Shown: in pieces, positions 10,125 to 21,434 of the stretch
Position numbering within the stretch: position 1 is the first letter of the stretch
Layout of the letters: the number at the start of each line of letters is the position of its first letter
NCBI RefSeq assembly: GCF_029852145.1
Contig: NC_079977.1
Location: forward strand, 7,646,837-7,710,836
Direction of reading: 5' to 3'
Origin: Microplitis mediator
Taxonomy: Eukaryota > Arthropoda > Insecta > Hymenoptera > Braconidae
DNA length: 64,000 nt
The notes under the pieces: generated by a model
The model's database searches: none
What the model saw: only the letters and a program-made list of their open reading frames with translations
Told to the model about the DNA's origin: nothing
Translations under genes and position numbers: made by a program

Positions 10125-12052
10125 TACACTCCTCACATAAATTAAGGGAGCAAGAAAAAAATCCAAATTTTTGGGGGATTTTCAACAGGCTGTAACTTGT
10201 AGAAAAATGGTCGTACAGCAAATAAAAAAAAAGCAAATTGTAGCTCTAAGTGTCTAGTTTTTGGATCTGAGTTTGAAAAATTTTTTTTTTAATTTTTTTT
10301 CGAGTAATCTTGAGAAAACCACCGAAAAAAAAATTTTCGATATTTTTTTGTTTTTTTTTTTTATCCTACGGACTTGGGAAAAATTATTTTGACTTAACCT
10401 CTATATGGACCGGATAACTTGTTTATTCAGCTTTAATATGTTTTCATAAAGATCTCGATACGAGAATTTCTCGCTGAGATATCGGTGTTTGAGTGGAAAA
10501 AGGTCATTTTGTCTTTGATCATCAATATCTCAGCAACCAATGATTGCACAGAAAATTCAAGGTTGGTTTCGAAAACTTGAATAAAATCTCTACAAGAATT
10601 GGCTATTGATTTTTTGATAAAAAAATTTTTTTCAATCATTACATGAATTTCAAAAAGCCACCAAAAAAGAGCTTTTCGTGGTTTTTTGGAAAATCAAGCG
10701 CCTACTCAAAAATATCGCGGAAACCACTAATGTTAAGTGTGACTTTTACTGTTCAATATACCCACAAAAACCCTACCAAGTTTCAATTTAATCCAGCCAA
10801 CCGTTTTTTTATCCCACTTGATTGAATTTTTGAAAAAATTAAAGGAGCAAGAATTTCGCTCCGAAAAGGTCATAATTATTATTAAAAATAAAAAAAAAAT
10901 TTTTTTTTTCATTTTCCTCTCAATTCTGTATCAGTGACTTGGTAAATTTGAAAATTAAAAAAAAAAAAAAAAAGAAAAATCGAAAATTTTTGAAAAAAAT
11001 ATTCAAAAATTTAAAAAATTTTTTTTTTTTTTAGTTTTTTTTAAATTGGCTAAAAATTAAAAAAAAATTACCGCCGGCATTACCCAAAGGTCAATTAAAG
11101 TCCGGAAGATGAAAATCGGTGAGAATGTGAGTCGCTATGTTTTTTTAATTTTCAGCCAATTTTTTTAATTTTTGAACATTTTTTTCAAAAATTTTCGATT
11201 TTTCTTTTTTTTTTTTTTTTAATTTTCAAATTTACCAAGTCACTGATACAGAATTGAGAGGAAAATGAAAAAAAAAAATTTTTTTTTATTTTTAATAATA
11301 ATTATGACCTTTTCGGAGCGAATTCTTGCTCCTTTAATTTTTTCAAAAATTCAATCAAGTGGGATAAAAAAACGGTTGGCTGGATTAAATTGAAACTTGG
11401 TAGGGTTTTTGTGGGTATATTGAACAGTAAAAGGCACACTTAACATTAGTGGTTTCCGCGATATTTTTGAGTAGGCGCTTGATTTTCCAAAAAACCAGGA
11501 AAAGCCCTTTTTTGGTGACTTTTCTAAATTCATGTAATGATTAAAAAAAATTTTTTTATCAAAAAATCAATAGCCAATTCTTGTAGAGAATTTATTCAAG
11601 TTTTCGAAACCAACCTTGAATTTTCTGTGCAATCATTGGTTGCTGAGATATTGATAATCAAAGACAAAATGACCTTTTTCCACTCAAACACCGATATCTC
11701 AGCGAGAAATTCTCGTATCGAGATCTTTATGAAAACAAATTAAAGCTGAATAAACAAGTTATTCGGTCCTTATAGAGGTTAAGTCAAAATAATTTTTCCC
11801 AAGTCCGTAGGATAAAAAAAAAAAAACAAAAAAATATCGAAAATTTTTTTTTCGGTGGTTTTCTTAAGATTACTCGAAAAAAAATTAAAAAAAAAATTTT
11901 TCAAACTCAGATCCAAAAACTAGACACTTAGAGCTACAATTTGCTTTTTTTTTATTTGCTGTACGACCATTTTTCTACAAGTTACAGCCTGTTGAAAATC
12001 GCCCAAAAATTTGGATTTTTTTCTTGCTCCCTTAATTTATGTGAGGAGTGTA
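10125..12052. mobile_element. Large palindromic (foldback) element, family A
   Basis: A 1.93-kb inverted repeat. The left end TACACTCCTCACATAAATTA is mirrored by TAATTTATGTGAGGAGTGTA at the right. Arms of about 930 bp flank an ~80-bp spacer around 11070-11150. TA at each edge suggests a TA target. The arms carry mirror-image short frames (10643-10825 and 11351-11533; 10433-10639 and 11537-11743) that are nearly identical because the arms are. Homology to family B (17198-19078) is clear at DNA level, but changes fall evenly over codon positions, so the frames do not look coding. Confidence 0.8.
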
Positions 12053-12329
12053 GTTAGAAAATTGTAAATAAATAACTATTTCGATATTATAATACACAAA
12101 ACTATAAACTTTTTGTTTATTATTTATTGCTTAAACTAAATAATAAACTTAAAGGTGACCAACTTATTGAAGCAAATGTTGAAAGAAATTTAATTTATTG
12201 ATAATATTCATTAAATGTTAAACTAAGGCGTAATATGATTAGTCGCATAGATATACCGATCTCATATATCGATTGAATGCATTATATATTTTTGAAAAAG
12301 ACGCAAAGTCAAACAATATAAAAAAATAA
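12053..12329. other. Short AT-rich segment between elements
   Basis: No gene or repeat recognised; probably part of the interrupted host element around 9437-12505. Confidence 0.35.
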
Positions 12330-12502
12330 AATATTTCGGAGACAAATCACAAAAAAATTTTGCGGCATCTCTTTCCGTTGAAATTAAGAGCTTAAACTTT
12401 AAGGAAATTTTTTCTGCTGTGATTGAAACCGTCTTGAGAGGTGATCGTAATAAATTCGAAAAATCCTTTTAAGGAACACTCTACTGCACATTAACGCACT
12501 AT
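12330..12502 (-). mobile_element. Inverted arm of the 9437 element
   Basis: Reverse-complement match to about 9890-10075: a shared block around ATTAAGAGCTTAAACTTTAA, then the AACACTCTACTGCACATTAA region. The match ends abruptly where CCCGACTAG begins at 12503, as expected if that element inserted here. Confidence 0.55.
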
Positions 12503-12880
12503 CCCGACTAGAATTTTTCATAAGGGCCTGACGAGGTCCTTATCGGGTTAACCTTATTTCAAATAAGGTCCCGATCAGGGTATCCTGACGAGGATCCTGA
12601 TATGGATGTAACGCTTAAGACCCATGAGGTCCTTATCGGGATTGCCTTATCAGGACCTTACCAGGATATCCTCATCACGTCCTTATCAGGATTGCCTTAT
12701 CAGGTCCTTACCAGGATATCCTCATCAAATCCTTATCAGGATTACCTTATTAGTAATTATTTAAAAAAAAATATTAAATTGCAAAAAAAAAATAAGAGAA
12801 TTTTAATTCGATCGAGAATGTTATCTATTGTATTGAAACCATTAATTAGAGGAAGTAAACATATTATTTATTGATGAAGA

Positions 12881-12960
12881 AATCCCGATAACTGCTGGGC
12901 TCGAACCTGCGTCCTTTCGATTCAAAGTCCTCGATGCTATCCACTGGACTGACATACACA
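12881..12960 (-). pseudogene. tRNA-like sequence (degenerate, Gln-TTG-like)
   Basis: On the minus strand there is a perfect B-box GGTTCGAGCCC (12907-12897) with a T-stem pairing at 4 of 5 positions. A CTTTGAATC anticodon-loop-like stretch would give anticodon TTG. A D-arm-like GTGGATAGC lies at the expected distance. The anticodon stem (2 of 5 pairs) and acceptor stem do not pair, so this is not a working tRNA. It could be a tRNA-derived SINE head or a decayed tRNA inside the CCCGACTAG element. Confidence 0.45.
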
Positions 12961-13139
12961 TGTGATCTTGAAAGTGTAAATATAATATTTATTATGATGT
13001 CAAAGAATAACTGATAAAGAAGTAAAAAATCTGTGCTACAATGATTGACGTGATTTTTATATAATATATTCTTTTGTACTTTTTTAAATTTTTAGCCTGT
13101 AAATGAAATATTTAAAGGGATGGGATAACTTTTTTTTGA

Positions 13140-13284
13140 ATAAGGATATCCAGATAAGGTCCTGATCAGGAACTTGTCAGGTTGACCCGATGGTAAATAA
13201 CTTTTTTGTTAATAGAAATATTCTTACGAGGTCCTGATCGGGAACTTGTCAGGTTGACCCGATGGCAAATAACTTTTTTTTTAA
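13140..13284. repeat. GAGGTCCTGATCAGG minisatellite, block 1
   Basis: About two units of the ~70-bp repeat (CCTGATCAGGAACTTGTCAG, then TTGACCCGATGG). The run breaks at the inserted CACGGAG element. Confidence 0.65.
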
Positions 13285-13286
13285 TA

Positions 13287-14259
13287 CACGGAGAAAATTT
13301 TATGGTAAAAGTTACCATCAAGTTATAGTACAATTTTTAAACTGAATTATATGATTGATAATATCATTTAAATTATTAAATAAACAATCTGAATGGTAGT
13401 GTCTACCATCTGTATGGTAAAGTTTACAATTATTTATGATAATAAGAAATTATAACTGTTATTATCTAAAATAATTATTACTATTATAAAAAATCGTAAT
13501 TCTTAATAACCTGATGGTAATGGTTACTATCAGCCAAAATAATGATGACCATCTAAGCTAATAAAAAATCAAAATATAAACGTTATAGTCAGACGCTTGT
13601 CTATGTGTAATTTGATTAACTGGGGAAGTGATTAATTTCACACACACACGCACACACGCACATCCATGCGCGCACTTACCCCCACACACGCGCACACTTA
13701 ACCGCACACATGCGCACACTTACCCCCACACACGCGCATCCATGCGCACATTTACCCCCACACGCTCGCATCCATGCGCACACTTACCCGCACACACATG
13801 CACACGGTTGCGCACATACCCGCACGACCACATGTACACACACGTGCACACATATACCCCACACGTACACATGTACACACACATTCTTAGTTAAGAATTT
13901 TTACAACTTTGAATGGTAAGTGTTACCATCTTCTATTGTAAAAATTATAATTTTCGATAATTACAATTAGCATTTTCGATAGTAACCATTACCATCATCA
14001 ATTATAACCATGACAATCGTTAATAGTTACAATTAGCATTTTCGATAGTAACCGTTACCATCATCAATTGTAACCATTACAATCTTTAATAGTTATAATT
14101 AGCATTTTCAATAGTAACCGTTACCATCATCAATTGTAACTGTTATCATTTTTAATAGTAAAACTAATCATTTTACCGGTGATAAAATGTTATTACCATT
14201 TTCGATGGTTAAAATTACAAATTTTGTATTGTAAATAGTACCATTAAATTTTCTCCGTG
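13287..14259. mobile_element. CACGGAGAAAATTT-ended MITE with TA target duplication
   Basis: Ends CACGGAGAAAATTTTATGGT and, reversed, CACGGAGAAAATTTAATGGT, each flanked by TA. The neighbouring minisatellite units read TTTTAATAGAGATATCC, so the empty site is visible: one TA became two. The inner sequence repeats short palindromic motifs with GGTAA/TTACC and carries a CA-rich block. It is non-autonomous. Confidence 0.8.
13638..13885 (+). repeat. Interrupted (CA)n-type microsatellite
   Basis: CACACA/CGCACA/CCATGCGCAC mixed repeats within the CACGGAG element. The His/Thr-rich open frames over it (13628-13894 and 13710-13919) are translations of the repeat, not genes. Confidence 0.8.
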
Positions 14260-14261
14260 TA

Positions 14262-14914
14262 GAGATATCCTGACGAGGTCCTGATCAGGAACTTGTCAGA
14301 ATGACCCGATGGCAAATAACTTTTTTTTTAATAGAGATATCTTGGCGAGGTCCTGATCAGGAACTCGTCAGGTTGACCCGATGGCAAATAACTTTTTTTA
14401 AAATAGAGATATCCTGGCGAGGTCCTGATCAGGAACTTGTCAGGTTGACCCGATGGCAAATAACTTTTTTTAAAATAAGGATATCCTGACGAGGTCCTGA
14501 TCAGGAATTCGTCAGGCTGACCCGATGGCAAATAACTTTTTTTTTGAATAGGGATATCCTGATGAGGTCCTGATCAGGAACTCGTCAGGTTGACCCGATG
14601 GCAAATAACTTTTTTTTTAATAGAGATATCCTGGCGAGGTCCTGATCAGGAACTTGTCAGGTTGATCCGATGGCAAATAACTTTTTGATAAATAAGGATA
14701 TTCTGACGAGGTCCTGATCAGGAACTTGTCAGGTTGACCCGATGGCAAATAACTTTTTTTAAAATAAGGATATCCTGACGAGGTCCTGATCAGGAATTCG
14801 TCAGGCTGACCCGATGGCAAATAACTTTTTTTTTGAATAGGGATATCCTGATGAGGTCCTGATCAGGAACTCGTCAGGTTGACCTGATGGCAAATAACTT
14901 TTTTTTGAATAGGG
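14262..14914. repeat. GAGGTCCTGATCAGG minisatellite, block 2
   Basis: About nine consecutive units, each with GATATCCTG(A/G)CGAGG, TCCTGATCAGGAAC, GTCAGGTTGACCCGATGG and a T-run. A two-unit super-repeat is visible: 14470-14600 resembles 14760-14890. The internal inverted repeat CCTGATCAGG is perfect. Confidence 0.8.
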
Positions 14915-14918
14915 ATAT

Positions 14919-16859
14919 TATGACAGAGTGATTAGCTTGCCAAGTCTGGTCGCACCTAAGTATTATAGTCGAATATTAGGGCGCCACTGGAAGATGGACT
15001 CGGCCTTCCAGAACTGGATGTTAATTGTATTTTATTTAGAGACTCAGGGTCGTTTGTAAATTTTATTTTTTGTGAGAGAGGAGAGGAATGGTGAACAGGC
15101 TGAAATAATTTTATTTAAACTTTACTTTCAATTTCTTATTAATCAAGCACCTTGCTTATTATTTATTTTCCCTTAATAACAATTAATAACCTTATGACAA
15201 ACTATGCTTATGACAAACTAAACTTATGACAAACTAAATGCGTCCCCTGGACGTTTCCACACTCCCACACACACACGTATTTTAAGCGTCTCTCGGACGT
15301 AACACACACACACTCTCTTTAAAAAACCGTCCACCGGACGTTAAACCTAATCTCCTTAAATTCTACTTTAAAAAACCGTCCACAGGACGTTAACCCGCAT
15401 TTTCTTATTTCCTAGTGTCCACCGGACATATCTTAAACCTAACTTAATGTTTGTCCACCGGACTTACATCACAGACACAGTTTCTTTTAACTAACATTAA
15501 TTTGACTTTACTCAGTAATTTTCTCACTCAATTTTTTACAATTCATAATTTTCAATACTCAAAATTTTCTCATACTATAATTCACTGTATTTCTAATCAA
15601 TTAATTTATTTTTTGTTTAATGTAATTTATAAATTAATTAATTTTACCACTCATAAATTTTCCACTAATTATTTTTGACTGATTAGATTTTTCTAATTAA
15701 TTTGCCACAATTATTATTCGTTTATAATTTTCGATTCCTAAATTTTTCACTGACAATTTTCACAATCAATTTTATTTCACTTTCAAAATAATCCGTTTTC
15801 AACTTTACTCACAATCTAATTTATCCAAACTCTAGTATCTTTTATTTAATTTTTTAGATATTTTATTTAACTTAAAATTAATTTAGTAATCACGTAATGA
15901 CTATATAGAGTTAGATTTCGGGTTGACTAGAATTTTAGGCCGGTGAATTGGCGTCACGCGGTTCCCGATTTTTATTTGACGTTTTCGAGTAAATCGATTA
16001 ATTTTATGAATCTTAAAATTAATGCGGCTAACGGAATAAATTCCAGCCTGTATTAATCTTAAGATAAATTAATAAATTAATTTATAACGGCTGGAGAGCC
16101 TAGAATAAATTTATAAATTAATAACTTTAATTACCGGATTATTTACGCGATAACTTTACTTTATTCTGGCTGTGGAGCCTTGAATAAATACTATAGAGTT
16201 CAAACACTTAATAGTGACAAAACGAGACGCGATAGAACTTTCGAGAAGACGAGATTGAACGGCTGGAGAGCCTGAACTATCCGTTTCTTTACGCGAGATC
16301 AACGGAAAGATATTAAGTAATATATTATAATTAATTTGCCAGATTAATAAAATTAATCAGAGGCCTGAATTAATTATGATTTACCTCCAATTTTAATTTC
16401 AGCAGTCCTTGGAACTTTTAGTGGTGATCTGCTCCGGGCTGCTATCAATCTCTCGATGTTAGTTGAGTTTTCAGGTTTCCGTTGTCTGGCTTACTTTGTC
16501 CTCGTAATTCCACTCCCACAATAATATTAATTATTTCACAATATGATAGATAACCTTTTATGTATACGGTCTGATCCCTTTGGATGTCCGATGAACTCTC
16601 TCGATTTTTGGCATTTCACTCCCTTATAACTCTTCGATTCGGGTCTCTTTGATTTACCCCCGGAAAACTCATCCCTACTAAATTAATTAGTCAAAGAGAG
16701 GGACGGATGTTCGGGTCTCACTGATTAGTGACACCCGGTGACATGTCGAATCACTCAATTTAATAAACCGAGTTATAATTAGGACCCGTTATCGACCGTG
16801 GACAAATCCAAATTTAGACCTTAATAAATAATCATTGGAATCTATTTTACCCTGTTACA
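14919..16859 (-). mobile_element. Probable solo LTR (1.94 kb) with ATAT target duplication
   Basis: Inserted in a minisatellite unit: sister units read GGGATATCCTGATGAGG, whereas here ATAT (14915-14918 and 16860-16863) brackets the insert. On the minus strand it begins TGTAACAGGGTAAAATAG and ends near CTCTGTCATA, close to the TG...CA rule of LTRs. A 4-bp duplication fits Ty3-like elements. There is no gag-pol. Internal tandem GTCCACCGGACGT motifs (15300-15460) are present. Alternative: another non-autonomous element with short inverted ends. The 75-codon frame at 15451-15678 has no visible domain. Confidence 0.55.
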
Positions 16860-16863
16860 ATAT

Positions 16864-17040
16864 CCTGATGAGGTCCTGATCAGAAACTCGTCAGGTTGAC
16901 CTGATGGCAAATAACTTTTTTTCGAATAAGGATATCCCGATGAGGTCCTGACAAGGAACTTGTCAGGTTTGCCCTAATAAGGCAAACCTTATATTAACCT
17001 GATAAGGTCCTTTTGGTACTTCAGGCAAATCAGGAAGGAA
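16864..17040. repeat. GAGGTCCTGATCAGG minisatellite, block 3
   Basis: The same units resume after the LTR-like insertion and degrade toward the right inverted end at 17051. Confidence 0.65.
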
Positions 17041-17197
17041 TTCTAGTCGGGTATATGTGCTTAATAATTATATTCAGTATACTGAATCACTATAGTGATT
17101 TAAATTGAATATTTTGATAAATATTTTTTACTACTTATTTGTAAATACCCGATGAAAAAAGATTTTGTCTAATCATATATGATTATATATGTTCATA

Positions 17198-19078
17198 TAC
17201 ACTAATGGAAAAAATTAAAGGATCAAAAAAAAATTCTAAATTTTTAGGCGATTTTCAACAGGCTCTAACTTTGAGAGAAATGGTCGTACAAGAAAAGAAA
17301 AAAAAGGAAATTGTAGCTCCAAGTATCTACTTTTTGGATTAGAACTTCAAAATTTTTTAGCGTCAGCAGTTTTTGAGTAATCTTAGAAAAACCAACGACA
17401 AAAAAATTTTCAAATTTTTTTAATTTTTTTTTTTTGGTCTCCGGGCGTGGAAAAAATTATTTTTGCTTAACCACTATGAGGATCGGATACCTTCATTATT
17501 CAGCTTTAATTTCTTTTTTTATGGACCTTGATACGTCCACTTCTCGCCGAGATATCGGTCTTCAAATGGAAAAGGATCCTTTTGTCTTTGATTATCGATA
17601 TCTCAGAAACCAATGATCGCACAGAAAGTTAATGGTGGCTTTTAAAAACTTGAATAAATTCCCTTCAACGATTAGCCATTGCTTTTTCGAAAAAAAAATT
17701 TTTTCCTATCGTCACATGAATTTAAAAATGCAACAAAAAAAGGGCTTTTTGTGGTTTTTTGGAAAATCAAGCGCTGAAACGAAAATATTGTGGAAATCGA
17801 TAATGTTGACTGTGCATTTTACAGTTCAATATGTCCACAAAAACCCTGCAGAAAGCCAGATTAATCCAACCAGCCGTTTTTTTGTTTCACGCTATCAAAT
17901 TTTTAAAAAAATTAAAGGATCACGTTTTTTGCTCTGAAAAGCTCATAATCTTTAACAAGATGAAAACAAACATTTTTTCGGAGCTTTGCCCACAATTTTA
18001 TTGCAGACAGTGCTTAAATTTCAAAAAAAAAAAAAACTTTTTTTTCGAAACAAAATTTTCAAAAAAAAAATTTTTTCAAAAAAATTTAATGACTGGGAGA
18101 TCAGTAAAATCACGGAATGCAGCAACGTAAACGTGCTAAAAATTATTGGGTGTTGGTTTTGTAAATTTCCTAAAGTTATTCCAAAAAAAAATTTTGTTGA
18201 AAAAATTTTTTTTTTGAAAATTTTGTTTCGAAAAAAAAGTTTTTTTTTTTTTTGAAATTTAAGCACTGTCTGCAATAAAATTGTGGGCAAAGCTCCGAAA
18301 AAATGTTTGTTTTCATCTTGTTAAAGATTATGAGCTTTTCAGAGCAAAAAACGTGATCCTTTAATTTTTTTAAAAATTTGATAGCGTGAAACAAAAAAAC
18401 GGCTGGTTGGATTAATCTGGCTTTCTGCAGGGTTTTTGTGGACATATTGAACTGTAAAATGCACAGTCAACATTATCGATTTCCACAATATTTTCGTTTC
18501 AGCGCTTGATTTTCCAAAAAACCACAAAAAGCCCTTTTTTTGTTGCATTTTTAAATTCATGTGACGATAGGAAAAAATTTTTTTTTCGAAAAAGCAATGG
18601 CTAATCGTTGAAGGGAATTTATTCAAGTTTTTAAAAGCCACCATTAACTTTCTGTGCGATCATTGGTTTCTGAGATATCGATAATCAAAGACAAAAGGAT
18701 CCTTTTCCATTTGAAGACCGATATCTCGGCGAGAAGTGGACGTATCAAGGTCCATAAAAAAAGAAATTAAAGCTGAATAATGAAGGTATCCGATCCTCAT
18801 AGTGGTTAAGCAAAAATAATTTTTTCCACGCCCGGAGACCAAAAAAAAAAAATTAAAAAAATTTGAAAATTTTTTTGTCGCTGGTTTTTCTAAGATTACT
18901 CAAAAACCGCTGACGCTAATGAATTTTAAAGTTCTAATCCAAAAAGTAGACACTTAAAGCTACAATTTCCTTTTTTTTTATTTCTTGTACGACCATTTCT
19001 TTCAAAGTTAGGGCCTGTTGAAAATCGCCCAAAAATTTGGAATTTTTTTTTGATCCTTTAATTTTTTCCATTAGTGTA
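17198..19078. mobile_element. Large palindromic (foldback) element, family B
   Basis: A 1.88-kb inverted repeat. The left end TACACTAATGGAAAAAATTA is mirrored at the right, ending TTCCATTAGTGTA. Arms of about 890 bp are identical or nearly so in the inner part and about 94% alike in the outermost 200 bp (by eye); the spacer is about 90 bp (18090-18180). Mirror frames 17632-17937 and 18339-18644 are the same sequence on the two arms. It shares the TACACT end and diverged homologous interior with family A. Confidence 0.82.
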
Positions 19079-19985
19079 TATGATCATATATTATTATATA
19101 TAATCATATATGAAGTTATATATAATCATGCATGATTATATATGGGGTCATATATAATTATATATGACCCCATACATAATTGGATCTGATCATACCTGGC
19201 TGTTATAAGCCCATATATAAGTCTATATATGATCAGATCTGATTATATATAAGTCTATATATAATTAGATCTGATAAGATCTGATTATATATGAGTCTAT
19301 GTATAATTAGATATGATCATACCTGGCTGTTATGACCCCACCCGATAAAAAAAGATTTTGTCTAATCATATATGATTATATATGTTCATATATATGATCA
19401 TATATAATTATATATAATCATATATGAAGTTATATATAATCATGCATGATTATATATGGGGTCATTTATAATTATATATAATTATATATGACCCCATACA
19501 TAATTAGATCTGATCATACCTGGCTGTTATAAGCCCATATATAAGTCTATATATGATCAGATCTAATTATATATAAGTATATATATAATTAGATCTGATC
19601 AGATCTGATTATATATGAGTCAATGTATAATTAGATATGATCATACCTGGCTGTTATAACCCCATATATAATCATACATAAGTCTATATATGATCAGATC
19701 TATTTATATCTAAGTCTATATATAGTTAGATCTGATCAGACATGACTGGTACAGACCTATATATAATTAGATATAGACCTACATATAATTAGATCTGATC
19801 AGACATGGCTAATATAAATTCATGTATAGTCGTGCATAAGTTTATATATGATTGGATCTGATCAGACATGACTGATATAAACTTATGTGTAGTTATATAT
19901 GTATATGTATGATTAAATCTGGTCAGACTTTATTAATATGAAACCTATAAATATTTAATTATGTATATTCCAATAAATATATATC
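19079..19985. repeat. TATATGATCAGATCTGAT degenerate tandem repeats
   Basis: Several units of roughly 160-280 bp containing GATCATACCTGGCTGTTATA and AGTCTATATATGATCAGATC. The array resumes at 22745-23300. Confidence 0.65.
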
Positions 19986-20541
19986 CAGCATCGTTTTCTA
20001 GTTATTTCCATTTTAATGTCGAGCTCTTGAAATCGGCCAGAACCACTTTTTTAAGAGCTTGAAATTAAAATGAAAATAAATAGAAAATAATGCGGAATTT
20101 GAAAAAATTTTACTGATAGTAATTTGTAGAGAATAAAATTGTCAACAAAAAAGATTCTACAACATTTTGTGATAAGTCTGATAGTTTCGCCGAAAAAGTA
20201 AAAAGATCTCCAACTTTACTTCGAGCTCTAATAACTTTTGAACAGATGGATTTATCGAAAAATGATAAGAGACCTTTTTTGTAGAGCGTTCAATTTCCTA
20301 CAAAAATATGTATTAGTCTATTCAATCTATTGATTTGCTTAATGAGTTAACAATACTTAAAGCTAAAAAAAAAATTTTTCCCGTGTTATTTAAATGGGAA
20401 AATCGAATTTTTCGATGAGCTAGGTCTGTAATCGACATAGAATTTTTTTTTCTACCGCGAAAATTTTTTTTTTGTGTTGAACTATGATTTTTTCCACAAG
20501 CACTTAAAAAAAAAAATGTTGCTCTGAAATGAAGCACCCTA
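19986..20541 (-). mobile_element. TAGGGTGCTTC-ended element, minus orientation
   Basis: Ends at 20541 with GAAGCACCCTA. Its sequence, reversed, is collinear with 23982-24430: shared blocks GCTCTACAAAAAAG, TCTCTTATCATTTTT, GATAAATCCATCTGTTC, ACTATCAGACTTATCA. Two diverged copies of one family. Confidence 0.6.
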
Positions 20542-20551
20542 ATATATATAT

Positions 20552-21399
20552 TAGGGTGCTTCGTTTGAGATGACTATTTTTTTTTTCCAAGTCCCATGTC
20601 AAAATATCATTGTACACATTGAAAAAAAAATTCTCACCAAAGATGAGCTCTTAATTTTAATTTTAAGTACTCGCTAAATGAATTCGAAATTTTCCCATTT
20701 GATCAACACGTAAATTTTAATTTTATTTATTCAATTATCTATAGCTTTACGGCATTTCAAGATATTTGATTGACCATAGGTGTAAATCACAGAGGAATCG
20801 TTCCTCTTTGAAAGTGCTTGTAGCTAATTTATGTTTTGTAACCGAACTCACCGGTAAAAAATCTTAAAGCCAATTTTTTCTCAAATTTCATGGTTTCTTT
20901 TATTTTACTCACAAACCATCAACTTTACGACAAAATTGTACAGAACTTTTTTTGTAGGGAATTTGATTTCCTACTAATGAAGTTATGTAAGCCATTACCG
21001 TAGAGCTATTAGTTTTCGAGATAAATCCAATTAAACATCTCAAAATTTGAAAAATCGCTGTTTTATCCAAGATTTTAGTACTTTTTGGTAAAATCATTGC
21101 TGAAAACACAAATAATGTATGAGAACAAAATATTTCTACGTAAATTTCTGACGTAAAAATTTTTACGTCAAACATTTCTACTATTCAAAAGTATTGGTCC
21201 CACCGTGAGCTACAAAATTCCAAGCCTTAAAAAATAAATTTTCCCATGTTATTTAAACGGAAAATAGAAAATTGCGATGCGGCAGTTGTTAATATTAATA
21301 TTAAGAGCTCAAACTTTCACAGTATTTTTTTTTCGTCATTTCCAACAATATTTTCGATATAATGAAGGAAAAAAAAATTAGTCGATTTTTTTGAATCAG

Positions 21400-21403
<4 letters not shown>
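20552..21403 (+). mobile_element. TAGGGTGCTTCG-ended element
   Basis: Begins TAGGGTGCTTCGTTTGAGAT. The right end reversed reads TAGACTGATTCAAAAAAATC, a loose inverted match. It is flanked by TA repeats, with no coding content. The 88-codon frame at 20909-21175 shows no recognisable domain. Confidence 0.5.

Positions 21404-21431
<28 letters not shown>
21404..21431. repeat. (TA)n microsatellite
   Basis: Pure TA repeat separating two TAGGG-ended elements. Confidence 0.9.

Positions 21432-21434
<3 letters not shown>

Larger units (their letters stand above)
12503..17051. mobile_element. CCCGACTAG-ended element filled with minisatellite
   Basis: Left end CCCGACTAGAATT, right end AATTCTAGTCGGG: a perfect 13-bp inverted repeat, with TAT on both outer sides. 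The interior is built of degenerate units such as GAGGTCCTGATCAGGAACTT, GTCAGGTTGACCCGATGGCA and AATAACTTTTTT, about 70 bp each. Two later elements (13287-14259 and 14919-16859) interrupt the units cleanly. No transposase frame was found. Confidence 0.62.

Noticed and set aside
10433..11743. Paired short frames in palindrome A resembling those in palindrome B (shared FFGKSSA, TVQY, HKNP)
   Set aside because: The likeness is DNA homology between two foldback families. Reading codon by codon, differences fall about equally on first, second and third positions, so there is no sign of protein-level selection.
13628..13919. His/Thr-rich frames
   Set aside because: Direct translation of an interrupted CA/CG microsatellite.
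14919..16859. Complete retrotransposon or virus-like element
   Set aside because: No gag, protease or reverse transcriptase motifs in any frame; only LTR-like ends and a target duplication, so solo LTR is the most that can be said.
17632..18644. Duplicate 101-codon frames in palindrome B as a possible gene pair
   Set aside because: They are the two arms of one inverted repeat. Composition is Lys/Phe-rich from A/T tracts, and no domain is visible.
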